A stretch of DNA of 64,000 bases, taken from assembly GCF_001595645.1 (NCBI RefSeq), contig NZ_LNKT01000072.1:30826-94825 (forward strand). Direction: 5' to 3'. The DNA comes from Sulfurovum riftiae (GTDB lineage: Bacteria > Campylobacterota > Campylobacteria > Campylobacterales > Sulfurovaceae). Position 1 is the stretch's first letter. Each line of letters begins with the position of its first letter. Both the position numbers and the translations under genes were made by a program. The notes beneath the pieces were generated by a model. The model made no database searches. It was not told the origin of the DNA and worked only from the letters and a program-made list of their open reading frames with translations. Shown one piece after another: positions 16,584 through 24,789 of this stretch.

Positions 16584-17036
16584 ATGATCACCTATCCGCT
16601 TCTTCTGGACAAATTCAAGACTCTGCTGAAAAGCAATACATTGAAATTCACCAAGCAGAGAGAACTCATATTGAAATTCCTCTATGAGAATGACGGGCAC
16701 TTCACACCGGAAGATATCTATATGCTGATCAAAAAAGAGTACCCGGATGTCAATATAGGTATCGCGACCGTCTACAGAACACTTACCCTTCTGGAGAACG
16801 AAGGGATCGCCAGCTCCATCTCTTTCGGGGCCCAGGGGAAGAAGTACGAGCTTGGACTGAAGAATCACCATGATCATCTCATCTGTACTTCCTGCGGAGA
16901 GATCATCGAGTTCTTCGATGAGACCATCGAGGCACAGCAGGAGAAGATCGCAGAAAAGTTCAACTTCAAAATGACGGACCACACCATGAAGATCATCGGT
17001 CTTTGTGAAGCGTGCCAAAAAAACGAAAACACATAA
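16584..17036 (+). CDS. fur: Fur family ferric-uptake regulator
   Basis: A 150-residue metal-dependent repressor. The winged helix includes KFTKQRELILKFLYEN and the DNA-reading region IGIATVYRTL. Metal and zinc sites are visible: HHDHLICTSCGEI and, near the end, CEACQKN, so both CXXC pairs of the structural zinc site are present. It controls iron uptake and storage genes. It is 12 bp after cvpA. Perr-type function cannot be excluded from sequence alone, but its neighbours match the fur locus of C. jejuni. Confidence 0.92.
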   Translation: MITYPLLLDKFKTLLKSNTLKFTKQRELILKFLYENDGHFTPEDIYMLIKKEYPDVNIGIATVYRTLTLLENEGIASSISFGAQGKKYELGLKNHHDHLICTSCGEIIEFFDETIEAQQEKIAEKFNFKMTDHTMKIIGLCEACQKNENT

Positions 17037-17135
17037 AAAGATCGATCTGAACTTACTTCAGGATCTGTGAAGAATCCCGAGTGCACTATCTATACCGATT
17101 TTGAAGCAAGTCCAGAACGACATACAAGAAAGAAC

Positions 17136-17140
17136 AGGAG
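17136..17140 (+). promoter_or_regulatory. Ribosome-binding site that fixes the lysS start
   Basis: AGGAG followed by a 5-bp spacer and TTG at 17146. No such site stands before the further upstream TTG at 17101, which would add 15 residues without family similarity. Confidence 0.7.
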
Positions 17141-17145
17141 AAAGC

Positions 17146-18786
17146 TTGATATTTGACAATCAATATATTCAGGAACGCATTAAGAAAGCTGAAAAGCTGC
17201 GAGAAGAAGGGATCAACCCCTACCCGGCAAACATTACCAAAGGAATGCCTTCATCGAAATTCTTTGAACACTACAACTATGTGAAAGAACAGGATGTACA
17301 GGAGAAAAAAGACGAAAACCAAATCGTTACACTGACCGGACGTATCAAGTTCATACGTATCATGGGAAAAGCGGCATTTGCCAAGATCGAGGACAATGAC
17401 GGACTCGTACAGATATACTATAACCGTGACGATCTTCCCGAAGGCTACTATAACAACGTTGCCAAGAAACTGTTTGAAGTAGGTGATATCATTGAGGCAA
17501 GCGGCTATCCTTTTGTGACACAGACGGGCGAACTGACCCTGCATTGTAAAGACTTGAAGATCGTCTCCAAAGCCATCATGCCGCTTCCGGAGAAGTTCCA
17601 CGGTCTGACCGATCATGAGATCCGCTACCGCCAGCGTTACCTTGACATGATCATGAACCCGGAAGTCAAAGAGACATTCATTATGCGTTCGCGTATCGTT
17701 TCCCTTATTCGCCGTTTCTTTGAAGATCACGGCTTTTTGGAAGTAGAGACACCGATGATGCACCCCATCCCCGGCGGTGCCAATGCCAAACCGTTCGTAA
17801 CACACCACAACGCACTCGGTGTAGACAGATACCTGCGTATTGCACCCGAGCTTTACCTCAAACGCCTGACCGTAGGAGGTCTGGAAGCAGTATTCGAGAT
17901 CAACCGTAACTTCAGGAACGAGGGAATGGACCAGACACACAACCCGGAGTTCACCTCCATCGAATTCTACTGGGCCTACCACAACTACCTTGACCTGATG
18001 AAGCTGACAGAGGATCTTTTCGACTATATCTTTGCGCAGCTGCAGCTTGACAAAAGCATTACTTACGGTGAACATACGATCAATTTCACCACACCTTTTG
18101 CCAAAGTACCGTTTGTTGAAGCCCTCACCACTATCGGCGGTGTAGCGGCAGATGTAGCAACCGACAAAGAGAAAGCCCTTGCCTATCTCAAAGCCCACGG
18201 TATCGAGGTCAATGCGAACCTGACCCTTGGATACCTTCAGGCGGAACTCTTTGACGAGTTCGTTGAAGGCAAACTGATTGACCCTACTTTCATTACCGAC
18301 TATCCTATCGATATCTCCCCGCTTTCACGCAGAAGTGATGACAACCCTGACATTGCCGAACGTTTTGAGCTCTTTATAGCAGGCAAAGAGATCGCCAACG
18401 GCTTTAACGAGCTGAACGATCCGCTGGACCAATTCGAGCGTTTCAAAGCCCAGGCTGATGCAAAAGAGGCGACCGGTGATGAAGAAGCGATGCATATGGA
18501 TATGGACTTCGTACGTGCACTGGGTCATGGTATGACACCGACAGCGGGAGAAGGGATCGGCATCGACCGTCTGGTAATGATGCTGACCAATAACCACTCC
18601 ATCCGTGATGTCATCCTCTTCCCTGCGATGAAACCTGAAGCGGCACTCGAAGAAAAACCAAAAAATGCCTGTAAGAAATGCGGCAATACGAACGAAGAGG
18701 AACTCAAACCTGCCAAAAAAGGCAAAGGCTTCTTCTGTATCGATGCGGCTGCATGTAAAAAACGTGAGCAGGAGAACAAAGCCTGA
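17146..18786 (+). CDS. lysS: Lysyl-tRNA synthetase with C-terminal zinc-ribbon-like extension
   Basis: Class II LysRS, 546 residues from the TTG start ([12 protein letters not shown]). An anticodon-binding OB fold is followed by the catalytic core: motif 2 in [19 protein letters not shown], motif 3 in [10 protein letters not shown]. The core ends near residue 500. About 40 extra residues follow, with C509, C512, C531 and C537 spaced C-x2-C-x18-C-x5-C in a Lys-rich context, which looks like a small zinc-binding module. H. pylori and C. jejuni enzymes are about 500 residues, from memory, so the tail is an addition. It lies in the conserved fur-lysS-glyA order, with mltB and an antiporter inserted before glyA. 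Confidence 0.95.
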   Translation: MIFDNQYIQERIKKAEKLREEGINPYPANITKGMPSSKFFEHYNYVKEQDVQEKKDENQIVTLTGRIKFIRIMGKAAFAKIEDNDGLVQIYYNRDDLPEGYYNNVAKKLFEVGDIIEASGYPFVTQTGELTLHCKDLKIVSKAIMPLPEKFHGLTDHEIRYRQRYLDMIMNPEVKETFIMRSRIVSLIRRFFEDHGFLEVETPMMHPIPGGANAKPFVTHHNALGVDRYLRIAPELYLKRLTVGGLEAVFEINRNFRNEGMDQTHNPEFTSIEFYWAYHNYLDLMKLTEDLFDYIFAQLQLDKSITYGEHTINFTTPFAKVPFVEALTTIGGVAADVATDKEKALAYLKAHGIEVNANLTLGYLQAELFDEFVEGKLIDPTFITDYPIDISPLSRRSDDNPDIAERFELFIAGKEIANGFNELNDPLDQFERFKAQADAKEATGDEEAMHMDMDFVRALGHGMTPTAGEGIGIDRLVMMLTNNHSIRDVILFPAMKPEAALEEKPKNACKKCGNTNEEELKPAKKGKGFFCIDAAACKKREQENKA

Positions 18787-18811
18787 CCGCTACACCTTCA
18801 TGGGTTTTAAA

Positions 18812-18829
18812 GGTGGGCAATTGCCCACC
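18812..18829. terminator. Bidirectional hairpin between lysS and mltB
   Basis: GGTGGGC-AATT-GCCCACC, an 18-bp perfect palindrome between two convergent genes. Outer flanks ATGGGT and ACCCAT also pair. No long T-run follows, so it may be a repetitive-palindrome element rather than a classical terminator; the same GGTGGGC-N4-GCCCACC core recurs at 39688-39705. Confidence 0.5.
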
Positions 18830-18840
18830 GCATACCCATC

Positions 18841-19860
18841 TTATCTCAGATAGTGACCATACTTCTTTTTATATTCTTTCTTGATCTTTTCTGCCAACTG
18901 GTAGACCGCCATCGCATAGTAGCTGCTGTGGTTGTAACGCGTGATGACATAGAAGTTGTGCGCCCCGTACCAGAGTTCATCGAAACCATAACGCTTCAGT
19001 TTGATAAGATGCACCTTTCCGTGGTAGTCGAAATGCCATTTGGGAGAGATATTTTTGAGTGAGGCACGGCTGTATTTGTACTTATAACCCGTTCTTCTTC
19101 CCGTAAAACGCTTGCCGGGGTAGGAGACACGTACAGCGACAGGCTGTCCTCTGCGCCAGCCATGGCGTTTGAAATAGTAGGCGATGCTTCCGATGGCATC
19201 TTCGGGACTATGCATTCTTTTCTTCCCGTCTTTGTTGAAATCGACGACAAAGGTCCTGTAGTTGCTCGGCATGAACTGCCCCAGGCCAATGGCACCGGCA
19301 AAGGAGCCTTTGACATTTCGCGGATTGACCTTCTCTCTGCGTGTCATCAGAAGGAACTCTTTGAGTTCGGAGCGGTAGAATCTTTGTCTTCTGTTCTTTT
19401 CGAATGCCAGGGTGGTCAAAGTATCGAGTACAGGGTATTTTCCGGTGTTGGCTCCATAGTGGCTTTCCACACCGATGATCGCTGCGATGTACTCGGGCTG
19501 CACACCGTATTTCTTATAGGCACGCCTGAACGTTTCGCGGTATTTGTGCATGTATTCCACACCTTTGTCCACTTTCACGTCCTTGAGAAAGATCTCTTCG
19601 TAGCGGTCCCACGACCCCTGTTTCTTATACTTTTTGGGCGGTTTCCATTTTGGCCGCAGCGAAGGTACATAGATGGCAAGTGCCCGCTTCTGGAACTTCA
19701 CATGGGAAAAAAGGCTGTTCAGGTAGGAACGCTTGAAGTGGTAATGCTTCACCATCCGGTCAATGAAGACCCGAACTTCGCGTTTTTTGGTGTAGTCCTT
19801 GGCCCACACCAAAGTGGAGAGTATCATGGAAAGCAGTACTAAAGACAGCAGACGTTTCAT
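18841..19860 (-). CDS. Lytic murein transglycosylase, MltB type
   Basis: A 339-residue secreted enzyme that cleaves the glycan strand of peptidoglycan to a 1,6-anhydro product. The signal peptide is MKRLLSLVLLSMILSTLVWA. The SLT/MltB domain shows AAIIGVESHYGANTG with the catalytic Glu, and the family stretch GAIGLGQFMPSNYR. The frame opens 11 codons earlier, but GGAG directly before the ATG at 19860 and the signal peptide fix the start. It is convergent with lysS. Confidence 0.88.
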   Translation of the reverse strand: MKRLLSLVLLSMILSTLVWAKDYTKKREVRVFIDRMVKHYHFKRSYLNSLFSHVKFQKRALAIYVPSLRPKWKPPKKYKKQGSWDRYEEIFLKDVKVDKGVEYMHKYRETFRRAYKKYGVQPEYIAAIIGVESHYGANTGKYPVLDTLTTLAFEKNRRQRFYRSELKEFLLMTRREKVNPRNVKGSFAGAIGLGQFMPSNYRTFVVDFNKDGKKRMHSPEDAIGSIAYYFKRHGWRRGQPVAVRVSYPGKRFTGRRTGYKYKYSRASLKNISPKWHFDYHGKVHLIKLKRYGFDELWYGAHNFYVITRYNHSSYYAMAVYQLAEKIKKEYKKKYGHYLR

Positions 19861-19934
19861 GCATACTCCTATAGTATCTTTTGCAGCTATCATAACAGCA
19901 AAGTATCAATCAAATGTAAATGAAGAGCTGCTCT

Positions 19935-21137
19935 CTACTTCGAAGGGATCTTTGCATATGCCGTTTTAATGAGAAGCGGTGGCAGCATAGTGGTCAGAAC
20001 GATCACGACGATCAATGCGGTATAAACCTCATTATCGAAAATATCGGCTGCACGTCCGATCTCCGCGAAGATAAGGCCTACCTCCCCCCGCGGTACCATG
20101 GAGAGGCCGACGATGATCTTTTTTTGCAGACTGAGCGTTTTGAGGAAAAAAGGGAACAGCATCTTCCCGACCACCGATACCAGCAGTATGGCACCACCGA
20201 AAAGCCAGACATGCGCTTCACCCCAGTTGATGTCCTGCATGTTTATGGAAAGCCCCACCGTCACAAAGAAGATCGGCGTGAACAACAGTACGATGGGGCG
20301 CATCTGATTTTCGATCTTCTCTGCAAAATTCTGATCCTCTCCAATGGCCACACCAAAAGGAAGAAAGAAACGTCTTGAGAGTGCCAGACCGGCAGCGAAA
20401 CCGCCGATGATCTCAGGGGCACCCATCTGATGTGCCAGCCAGGCGAAAAAGAGTACCAGTGAAATGATCGATACAGGGATCAGACCGGGATAGTTCGTAT
20501 GCGAATCGTATTTATGGATCAGCAATGCCATCAGTTTTGCTGCGACCGGGGCTATCACAAAAAAGGCCGTAATGAAAAGGAAGACCCTTCCTGTGTCCAT
20601 CAGATTGACCTCTCCGCTTTGTGAAAAATCGTACAGAATGGCCAAAAGGACCACACCGAAGATGTCATCGAGCACGGCTGCTCCCAGGACGATCTCCCCT
20701 TCCCTGCTTTGGTGCTTTTTCAGGTCTTTGAGTACCCGTACCGTGATACCGATACTCGTTGCCGTGATCGTTCCCCCGATGAACAAAGAGGTGATCACGG
20801 AAAGATGGAAAACATAGTAGGAAACGGCCGTACCGAGAAGCAGTGGCAGAAAAAATCCGCCAATGGCCACCAGCGTGGCACTCCATCCGCTCTCTTTGAG
20901 ACGTTTGAGGTCGGTCTCAAGCCCTACGTCGAAGAGCAGCAGGATGATCCCTATCTCAGCCAGAAGCTTGATGGTATCGTTGAGCGTTACCCAGCCAAGA
21001 AGTGTCGGCCCCAGGAAAAGGCCTGCCGCCAGTTCGCCAAGGACAGGCGGTAGACCGATACGCTGGAATAGTTCGGCAAAGATCCGTGCACCGACCAGAA
21101 TTAACAACAGTATGAGAAAAAAGTCATGTGCCTGCAT
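19935..21137 (-). CDS. Kef/CPA2-type cation:proton antiporter
   Basis: A 400-residue membrane protein with about 12 predicted helices and no C-terminal RCK/TrkA-N domain. Motifs such as GLPPVLGELAAGLFLGP, LFDVGLETD and VPRGEVGLIFAEIG are typical of monovalent cation:proton antiporter-2 proteins. Na+ or K+ as the substrate cannot be told apart. The ATG at 21137 is chosen; the frame extends back to TTG 21155. It lies between mltB and the divergent glyA and is not part of the conserved lysS-glyA order. Confidence 0.85.
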   Translation of the reverse strand: MQAHDFFLILLLILVGARIFAELFQRIGLPPVLGELAAGLFLGPTLLGWVTLNDTIKLLAEIGIILLLFDVGLETDLKRLKESGWSATLVAIGGFFLPLLLGTAVSYYVFHLSVITSLFIGGTITATSIGITVRVLKDLKKHQSREGEIVLGAAVLDDIFGVVLLAILYDFSQSGEVNLMDTGRVFLFITAFFVIAPVAAKLMALLIHKYDSHTNYPGLIPVSIISLVLFFAWLAHQMGAPEIIGGFAAGLALSRRFFLPFGVAIGEDQNFAEKIENQMRPIVLLFTPIFFVTVGLSINMQDINWGEAHVWLFGGAILLVSVVGKMLFPFFLKTLSLQKKIIVGLSMVPRGEVGLIFAEIGRAADIFDNEVYTALIVVIVLTTMLPPLLIKTAYAKIPSK

Positions 21138-21144
21138 AATGGGT

Positions 21145-21150
21145 ATTATA
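21145..21150 (-). promoter_or_regulatory. -10 box set for leaderless antiporter mRNA
   Basis: TATAAT on the minus strand with exactly 7 bases before the ATG at 21137, and no ribosome-binding site. Transcription would start at or next to the A of ATG. ruvX shows the same spacing. Confidence 0.45.
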
Positions 21151-21224
21151 ACCAAAAACTGTCAGGCGTCCATTAGAGTAATTTTGTTATAAATACATTT
21201 AAATTTCTTCCCTAAAGGAACAGT

Positions 21225-22475
21225 ATGTCATATGCCATAGAAACGTTTGACCCGGAAATCTTCCAGGCGATCGAAAACGAGAGAGAAAGACAGACCGATC
21301 ACCTCGAGATGATCGCATCTGAGAACTTCACCATCCCAGCGGTAATGGAAGCAATGGGCTCAGTATTTACGAACAAATATGCGGAAGGATACCCGCATAA
21401 AAGATACTATGGCGGATGTGAATATGCAGATGTCGTCGAACAGCTTGCCATCGACAGAGCCTGTGAGCTTTTTGACTGCCAATTCGCCAATGTACAGCCT
21501 CATTCAGGTTCACAGGCGAACGGTGCTGTCTATGCAGCCCTGCTCAAACCGTATGACAAGATCCTCGGGATGGACCTCAGCCACGGCGGTCACCTCACAC
21601 ATGGAAGCAAGCCGAGCTTTTCGGGCAAGAACTACCAGAGTTTCACCTATGGTGTCGAGCTTGACGGTCGCATCAACTATGACAGGGTCATGGACATCGC
21701 CAAGATCGTCCAGCCGAAGATCATCGTCTGCGGTGCTTCTGCCTATGCCAGAGAGATCGACTTCAAGAAGTTCAGAGAGATCGCGGACGAAGCAGGTGCC
21801 ATCCTTTTTGCGGATATCGCACATATTGCAGGCCTTGTCTGTGCCGGCGAGCACCCAAGCCCGTTCCCATATGCAGATGTCGTCACGACCACGACACACA
21901 AGACACTGGCCGGGCCAAGAGGCGGTATGATCATGACCAACGACGAAGATATCGCCAAGAAGATCAACTCTGCGATCTTCCCGGGCCTTCAGGGCGGTCC
22001 GCTCGTACACGTCGTCGCTGCCAAAGCGGTAGGCTTCAAGCATAATCTCTCAGATGAGTGGAAAACCTATGCAAAACAGGTCAAAGCCAATGCATCCACA
22101 CTGGCAGAAGTCCTTGTGGCACGCGGATATGACGTCGTCTCAGGCGGAACGGACAACCACCTTGTACTTGTCTCATTCCTCGACAAGGAGTTCTCCGGAA
22201 AAGATGCCGATGCCGCACTGGGAGCTGCAGGCATCACGGTGAACAAGAACACTGTTCCGGGAGAGACAAGAAGCCCGTTCGTCACTTCAGGTATCCGTAT
22301 CGGTTCTCCGGCACTGACAAGCCGTGGCATGAAAGAGGCGGAGTTCGAGATCATCGCCAACAAGATCGCCGATGTGCTTGACAATATCAACGACAGTGCA
22401 CTGCATGCAAAGATCAAAGAGGAGATGAAGGAGCTTGCTTCCAACTTCGTGATCTATGAGAAGTCGATCTACTAA
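21225..22475 (+). CDS. glyA: Serine hydroxymethyltransferase
   Basis: GlyA converts serine and tetrahydrofolate to glycine and methylene-THF, using pyridoxal phosphate. It has 416 residues. The PLP lysine lies in [27 protein letters not shown] near the N-terminus and [16 protein letters not shown] are family hallmarks. AAAGGAAC precedes the ATG. It keeps its usual place upstream of the DUF1882 gene. Confidence 0.97.
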   Translation: MSYAIETFDPEIFQAIENERERQTDHLEMIASENFTIPAVMEAMGSVFTNKYAEGYPHKRYYGGCEYADVVEQLAIDRACELFDCQFANVQPHSGSQANGAVYAALLKPYDKILGMDLSHGGHLTHGSKPSFSGKNYQSFTYGVELDGRINYDRVMDIAKIVQPKIIVCGASAYAREIDFKKFREIADEAGAILFADIAHIAGLVCAGEHPSPFPYADVVTTTTHKTLAGPRGGMIMTNDEDIAKKINSAIFPGLQGGPLVHVVAAKAVGFKHNLSDEWKTYAKQVKANASTLAEVLVARGYDVVSGGTDNHLVLVSFLDKEFSGKDADAALGAAGITVNKNTVPGETRSPFVTSGIRIGSPALTSRGMKEAEFEIIANKIADVLDNINDSALHAKIKEEMKELASNFVIYEKSIY

Positions 22476-22541
22476 CAGGACGCTTTTTGAACAAAGTCCA
22501 AAAAACTACGTTAACACTGGGTTTGCTTCAGCAGCAGGCTC

Positions 22542-22557
22542 ATGCGACTAGTCGCAT
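22542..22557. promoter_or_regulatory. 16-bp perfect palindrome over the DUF1882 start
   Basis: ATGCGACT-AGTCGCAT. The first three bases are the only ATG available for the downstream gene. It could be an operator or a hairpin that hides the start codon; it may also mean the true start is downstream. Confidence 0.45.
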
Positions 22558-23069
22558 TTAAGGGGTTTACTATTAAAGTTTTCGATCTTGACTTCGTGGC
22601 AGATCACTACTACATCAAACGCAATACGATCGTCGAAAAGATTCATTTCGACAATCGTACCTTCTATGCCAAGTTCAAGCGTATAGAAGAACCCCTCACC
22701 CCGCTTCTTCTTACCCAGCACCTCCGCAGACAGTACACCATTGCCGTACCGCTGCTTAAAAACGGGCTGACCAACTACCTTGTACTGGAATACAGGGGTG
22801 AAGAACATCAGCGCTTCTACTATCTGGTCAAACAGCTGTTCAGAACCCTGGATATAGCAGAGTACCATATCTATCAGGGCAAACATGAAGAGACCGTCCA
22901 GGTCTTCATAGAGGTCAAACCCCTCACACTCGATGAAGCCGATGCGGCACTGCAGAAGATCTCAGATGCCCTCAAAGAGAAGCTGGGAAAGAAGTGGAAG
23001 ACACTACCTTCCGCTTCACTGCCTGAGGATTACAATATCGTCACCCTGCCTTATGCCGAGATTCAATAG
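22542..23069 (+). CDS. DUF1882 family protein
   Basis: A 175-residue protein of unknown function. It has no signal peptide or membrane helix. VADHYYIKRNTIVEKI near the N-terminus and an alternating charged/aromatic pattern follow. By position it corresponds to the DUF1882 gene that follows glyA in H. pylori and C. jejuni. The start is uncertain: ATG 22542 overlaps a perfect palindrome and has only a weak AGCAGG site. Homology appears to begin around VFDLDFVADHYY, so 10 or more residues could be outside the real protein. Confidence 0.7.
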   Translation: MRLVAFKGFTIKVFDLDFVADHYYIKRNTIVEKIHFDNRTFYAKFKRIEEPLTPLLLTQHLRRQYTIAVPLLKNGLTNYLVLEYRGEEHQRFYYLVKQLFRTLDIAEYHIYQGKHEETVQVFIEVKPLTLDEADAALQKISDALKEKLGKKWKTLPSASLPEDYNIVTLPYAEIQ

Positions 23070-23244
23070 ATCACTTTTTGACATTCTTCCCAAATGATCG
23101 TGATGATCAAAGCATACGCTTCGACTTGGAAAACAATTTTATGCTTCATAGAACTCATCTACAATAAAGTAGTAAAAGTACTGAATATATTTTGCATCAT
23201 ACGAAAATGTAGTTAGATTTTTTCATTAGCTATATCTACCTAAA

Positions 23245-23302
23245 AGTTAATTGTACTTTACAAAAAAATATATTTTTACTATAATGTAAATTAAAATTAA
23301 CA
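23245..23302 (+). promoter_or_regulatory. hipAB promoter bracketed by two matching operators
   Basis: TTTACA (23257-23262), a 17-bp spacer and TATAAT (23280-23285) form a strong promoter. An 18-bp site AGTTAATTGTACTTTACA (23245-23262) covers the -35. The reverse complement of 23285-23302, TGTTAATTTTAATTTACA, covers the -10 and start and matches it at 15 of 18 positions. The centres are 40 bp apart, about four helical turns. The second site is itself nearly palindromic (23283-23304). This is the expected layout for repression by the HipB protein encoded downstream. Confidence 0.65.
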
Positions 23303-23313
23303 TTGGAGTCTTT

Positions 23314-24510
23314 ATGATCGTCTTGGCAGATAAAAAAGAGGCCGGGGAACTGACATACGAAAAAGAGAGTCATACCTTTATTTTCAACTATACACATGAC
23401 CATGCTATCTCTCTTACGATGCCGTACCGTAAAAAAAGCTATCTTTCACGCTATCACCTTCATCCTATTTTCGATATGAACATGCCTGAGGGATACCTCT
23501 TTGAACTTTTCAAGAACCTGCTTATTAAAACATACGGAGAGATGGATGAATTTACACTTTTTTCACACATCTCAAAAAATATGGAAGGATACCTCACCTA
23601 TCGGTCAGAGCGCAGCTCTTCTTCCCCTGCCGAGATGATCGAACTGGATACGATCCTGCACGATCAGGATCAGGGGATCTTCGGCAGACTAGTCAAACAG
23701 TTTCTGGAACGTTCCGCCATCTCCGGTGTACAACCCAAAGTGCTTGCCCCATTGCATGACAAAGCCACTCTCTCTACCAAAGAGTACATCATTAAAAGCT
23801 TCAGTGATGAGTTCCCGCATTTGGCCGAAAACGAGTTCTTCTGTATGAAAGCCCTCTCATATGCCGGTATTCCTGTACCAAGATTCTGGCTTTCGGATAA
23901 CAAAAAACTTTTCATTATGGAAAAATTCACCTATGCCAAAGAGAAAGACAGATTTTACGGGTTTGAAGAGTTTTGCGTCTTGTTCGGGTACAATAAAGAA
24001 AAAAAATACCGTGGAAGCTATGAGCAGATCGCAAAAGCGATCACAAAGATATCGACACAGAGAGAAGAAGACCTTCGGACATTCTTCAAGATGGTCATCA
24101 TGACCTTCCTCTTGAAGAACGGAGACGGACATCTGAAGAATTACGGCATCCTTTATCGTGACAGTTTTCAGGAACGTTTTCTTGCCCCTGCATATGATGT
24201 CGTCAATACCTGTATCTACCTGCCAAAGGACAAGCCCGCACTTACCCTGCACGGCAAGAAAGTATGGCTGAACCGACAGGAACTGCTGACATTCGGTACA
24301 GCATACTGTCTACTGAGTCCTAAGGAGTCCGAAGCACTGTTCGATCTCTGCATTGATGCCGTTACTGCTATGTATCATGACATGGAAAAATATCTGCAGG
24401 AGACCCCCTCCTTCGAAACATTCGGCAAAGCATTTTTGAAGATACTGGATTTTTCACTTCAAAAGAACCTCACGCAAAGTTATAAGGATATTTCCGATGG
24501 AATTTTATGA
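23314..24510 (+). CDS. hipA: HipA-type serine/threonine kinase toxin
   Basis: A 398-residue HipA-family kinase; in E. coli, HipA phosphorylates glutamyl-tRNA synthetase and causes dormancy. The N-terminal HipA_N domain spans about residues 1-100. S137 lies in the Gly-rich loop AISGVQPK, matching the autophosphorylated serine loop. The catalytic loop is KNGDGHLKN near residues 268-276, and the metal-binding Asp is in APAYDVV near residue 295. All look intact. GGAGT precedes the ATG. The order is toxin first, then antitoxin, the reverse of E. coli hipBA, with a 14-bp overlap. It interrupts the conserved DUF1882-SPOR order, which suggests acquisition. Confidence 0.92.
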   Translation: MIVLADKKEAGELTYEKESHTFIFNYTHDHAISLTMPYRKKSYLSRYHLHPIFDMNMPEGYLFELFKNLLIKTYGEMDEFTLFSHISKNMEGYLTYRSERSSSSPAEMIELDTILHDQDQGIFGRLVKQFLERSAISGVQPKVLAPLHDKATLSTKEYIIKSFSDEFPHLAENEFFCMKALSYAGIPVPRFWLSDNKKLFIMEKFTYAKEKDRFYGFEEFCVLFGYNKEKKYRGSYEQIAKAITKISTQREEDLRTFFKMVIMTFLLKNGDGHLKNYGILYRDSFQERFLAPAYDVVNTCIYLPKDKPALTLHGKKVWLNRQELLTFGTAYCLLSPKESEALFDLCIDAVTAMYHDMEKYLQETPSFETFGKAFLKILDFSLQKNLTQSYKDISDGIL

Positions 24511-24733
24511 AATAGGCAACAGACTCAAAACCCTCCGAAAAGAGAAAGGAATGACACAGGAGGATGTGGCAGTACAATTGGGTATTACCCGCCAAACGCT
24601 CTCAAAACTGGAAAAAGGAGAGATCGGGAAAGTCTCCCTGCTTGTATTTCTAAAACTTTTGGATCTTCTGGGTCAAGAACTTCAGATAGAAGAGAAAAAG
24701 CCTTTCTACTATTTTGATCCGAAAGATCTATAG
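24497..24733 (+). CDS. hipB: HipB-type antitoxin and repressor
   Basis: A 78-residue protein with an XRE/Cro helix-turn-helix (residues about 6-60; GMTQEDVAVQLGITRQTLSKLEKGEIG). It should bind HipA and repress the pair through the two operators upstream of hipA. The acidic/aromatic tail (KKPFYYFDPKDL) could contact the toxin. It starts 14 bp inside the hipA end, so translation is probably coupled, and repressor made in proportion to toxin. Assignment rests on fold and context. Confidence 0.88.
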   Translation: MEFYEIGNRLKTLRKEKGMTQEDVAVQLGITRQTLSKLEKGEIGKVSLLVFLKLLDLLGQELQIEEKKPFYYFDPKDL

Positions 24734-24789
24734 GTCTCATATATTAAATCTTCGCTACAATAACCATCCAGACCAATACACGGATAGAC

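Noticed and set aside
17101..17145. N-terminal extension of lysS from the TTG at 17101
   Set aside because: No ribosome-binding site there; AGGAG sits 5 bp before the TTG at 17146, where family similarity begins.
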